8,317 nucleotides of DNA from Burkholderiales bacterium (GTDB lineage Bacteria > Pseudomonadota > Gammaproteobacteria > Burkholderiales > Burkholderiaceae_C), in the NCBI GenBank assembly GCA_011390055.1, contig JAABTC010000061.1:1-8317 (forward strand). Reading direction: 5' to 3'. Below, one piece after another: positions 7,671 through 8,317 of this stretch. The first letter of the stretch is position 1; each line of letters starts with the position of its first letter. The notes under the pieces were generated by a model. The model did not search any database. It was given only the letters and a program-made list of their open reading frames with translations, and was not told the DNA's origin. A program made the translations under genes and the position numbers.

Positions 7671-7808
7671 CTACCGCCTGTGGTGCGCCTGCACCAGGGC
7701 CGCCTCCCAGGCGGCCCGGTCGCTGAACTTCGCTTTCAGCCTTTCAACGGGTTCAGGTGCGTTCGGCCCGGGGCGCCGAAGCCGCGACGATGCGGCCGTG
7801 ATGCGCAC
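7671..7808 (-). CDS. Possible 45-residue small ORF overlapping the 60-residue ORF in another frame
   Basis: A GTG at 7806-7808 opens a frame ending at TAG (7671-7673). The second half reads like real protein, with a charged amphipathic stretch EPVERLKAKFSDRAAWEAAL. The frame is +1 relative to the 60-residue ORF that ends at 7753, so the two overlap by 56 bases. It could be an independent small protein, the displaced C-terminal half of the neighbouring ORF after a one-base change, or chance. I do not recognise the family, and no ribosome binding site was identified before the GTG. Confidence 0.22.
   Translation of the reverse strand: MRITAASSRLRRPGPNAPEPVERLKAKFSDRAAWEAALVQAHHRR
7697..7717. 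other. 9-bp perfect hairpin upstream of the SulP gene
   Basis: On the plus strand GGGCCGCCT (7697-7705), loop CCC, AGGCGGCCC (7709-7717) form a perfect 9-bp stem that is nearly all G:C. Read on the minus strand it lies after the stop of the 60-residue ORF and 53 bases before the SulP GTG. No T-tract follows on either strand. It may be an attenuator or processing structure in the leader, a terminator of the small ORF, or a by-product of the Ala/Arg-rich coding stretch of the 45-residue ORF. Confidence 0.4.
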
Positions 7809-7935
7809 TCAGGCGCTGGTGGTGCCAGGCGATCACACGCGTGACAGCCGGTGTCAGCAAGGTCGTCGGGCGCGCCGACGCGGGCAGGGCGCTGCTTGCG
7901 GCAGATTGTTCGGCAGGTGCGGCTGTGGTGGGCAT
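7753..7935 (-). CDS. Hypothetical small protein, 60 residues
   Basis: The start chosen is the ATG at 7933-7935, preceded at 8 bases by GAGGA (7944-7948, minus strand). The same frame extends upstream to another ATG at 8097, but that start lies inside the NnrU-like gene and lacks support. The product begins MPTTAAPAEQ, is rich in Ala, Pro, Ser and Thr, and has one mildly amphipathic stretch, TRVIAWHHQRL, with four His and one Trp overall in its second half. There is no signal peptide or membrane helix. Codon third positions are mostly G or C, in keeping with a coding frame, but any frame here would be enriched. I do not recognise the family. It lies between the NnrU-like gene and the SulP gene on the same strand. 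Confidence 0.42.
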   Translation of the reverse strand: MPTTAAPAEQSAASSALPASARPTTLLTPAVTRVIAWHHQRLSAHHGRIVAASAPRAERT

Positions 7936-8069
7936 GGCGGAGGTCCTCGGTGTACGGGATGGCCGGGGATCAGCGTGAAGGACCCGGCCGTTGCACCGTT
8001 TTAGCAATCCACGTGCCCACCGCTTGGGCCGAAGGGCGGGCCTGCGCACCGGTACCTCCATTGACGCTT
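7936..8069 (-). other. Intergenic stretch between the NnrU-like gene and the small ORF
   Basis: These 134 bases follow the TGA of the NnrU-like gene. Apart from the GAGGA ribosome binding site at 7944-7948 I see no convincing promoter, terminator or RNA structure. A short A/T-containing patch (GATTGCTAAAA on the minus strand, near 8000-8010) is the only departure from high GC and is a possible promoter element without a matching partner box. Confidence 0.3.
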
Positions 8070-8317
8070 TCAACCGAATGGCCGCACGCCGATCCATGCT
8101 GCATGGGCCCAGAACGCGAACGCCGCCCAGGCCGCGCTGCCGATCCCCACGGTCAGCAAGGTCATGCCGAGCCGGCCCGCGGGGTAGGTGGTGCGTGCGG
8201 CGCGGTCGCGTGCGCGGGCGGCGCGAAAACTCAGCACCGCCCAGAGCAGGAAGCCGCCGAACAGCAGCAGGTCGGCCAGCGTGTTGGGCAGCACGCCGTC
8301 GAGTTGCCAGTCCTCGG
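8070..8317 (-). CDS. NnrU-family membrane protein, C-terminal part (5' end outside window)
   Basis: 82 complete codons are visible and the frame stays open past the right edge; the GTG at 8292-8294 is internal because EDWQLDG is encoded upstream of it. The sequence has two hydrophobic segments: LADLLLFGGFLLWAVLSF, followed by a basic Arg-rich loop (RAARARDRAAR) with YPAGR, then LLTVGIGSAAWAAFAFWAHA. It ends WIGVRPFG, which fits the C-terminus of NnrU proteins. The family was named from a gene needed for nitrite/nitric oxide reduction in Rhodobacter, and plant 15-cis-zeta-carotene isomerase is related to it. Many bacteria carry members without denitrification genes nearby, and none is visible here, so the role is open. 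The call rests on the C-terminus only. Confidence 0.75.
   Translation of the reverse strand, partial: EDWQLDGVLPNTLADLLLFGGFLLWAVLSFRAARARDRAARTTYPAGRLGMTLLTVGIGSAAWAAFAFWAHAAWIGVRPFG

Noticed and set aside
5452..8004. 850-codon plus-strand open frame opposite the SulP gene
   Set aside because: Its product is low-complexity Gly/Arg/Ala/His/Gln-rich with no recognisable domain. It is the antisense shadow of the high-GC transporter gene, whose own frame has clear SulP, STAS and cNMP domains.
8038..8062. Possible intrinsic terminator after the NnrU-like gene
   Set aside because: GC-rich direct GGGCC/GGGCC elements are present nearby but they are not a good inverted repeat, and there is no T-tract.
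8292..8294. GTG as the start of the right-edge NnrU-like gene
   Set aside because: The frame stays open to the window edge, and a 74-residue protein would be far shorter than NnrU family members, which have several more membrane helices.

Overview
The window is very GC-rich DNA with strong G/C bias at codon third positions, which produces long spurious antisense reading frames. The gene content (an NnrU-family membrane protein, a SulP-STAS-cyclic-nucleotide-domain transporter and an FTP/PepSY-type M4 protease) and the base composition suggest a betaproteobacterium, perhaps a Burkholderiales genus of the Leptothrix/Rubrivivax type. That placement is inference; no marker gene is present.

Layout. 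Positions 2-3493 (+) hold the 3' part of a very large beta-propeller protein of the BNR/sialidase-like or VPS10-like kind. Its true start lies to the left of the window. A 143-base spacer with a good sigma70-type promoter and a strong ribosome binding site leads to an M4 (thermolysin-family) zinc metalloprotease at 3637-5403 (+). It has a complete catalytic set and a propeptide but no recognisable signal peptide. A short convergent junction with a perfect hairpin at 5404-5418 separates it from a minus-strand gene at 5449-7644, a SulP anion transporter fused to a STAS domain and a cyclic-nucleotide-binding domain. Upstream of that gene (7645-8069) lie a plausible 60-residue small ORF with its own ribosome binding site, a second overlapping small ORF in another frame, and a 9-bp perfect hairpin. 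The right edge (8070-8317, minus) is the C-terminal part of an NnrU-family membrane protein that runs off the window.

How the genes may work together. The propeller protein and the protease are co-directional and both look like exported or surface-acting proteins, so they may form a functional pair, although the protease seems to have its own promoter. The minus-strand genes (NnrU-like, small ORF, SulP fusion) are co-directional but separated by gaps of more than 100 bases and need not be one operon. No tRNA, rRNA, CRISPR array, insertion sequence or tandem repeat was seen. The parts most worth a second look are the signal-less protease with an eroded calcium site, and the small-ORF region at 7671-7935.
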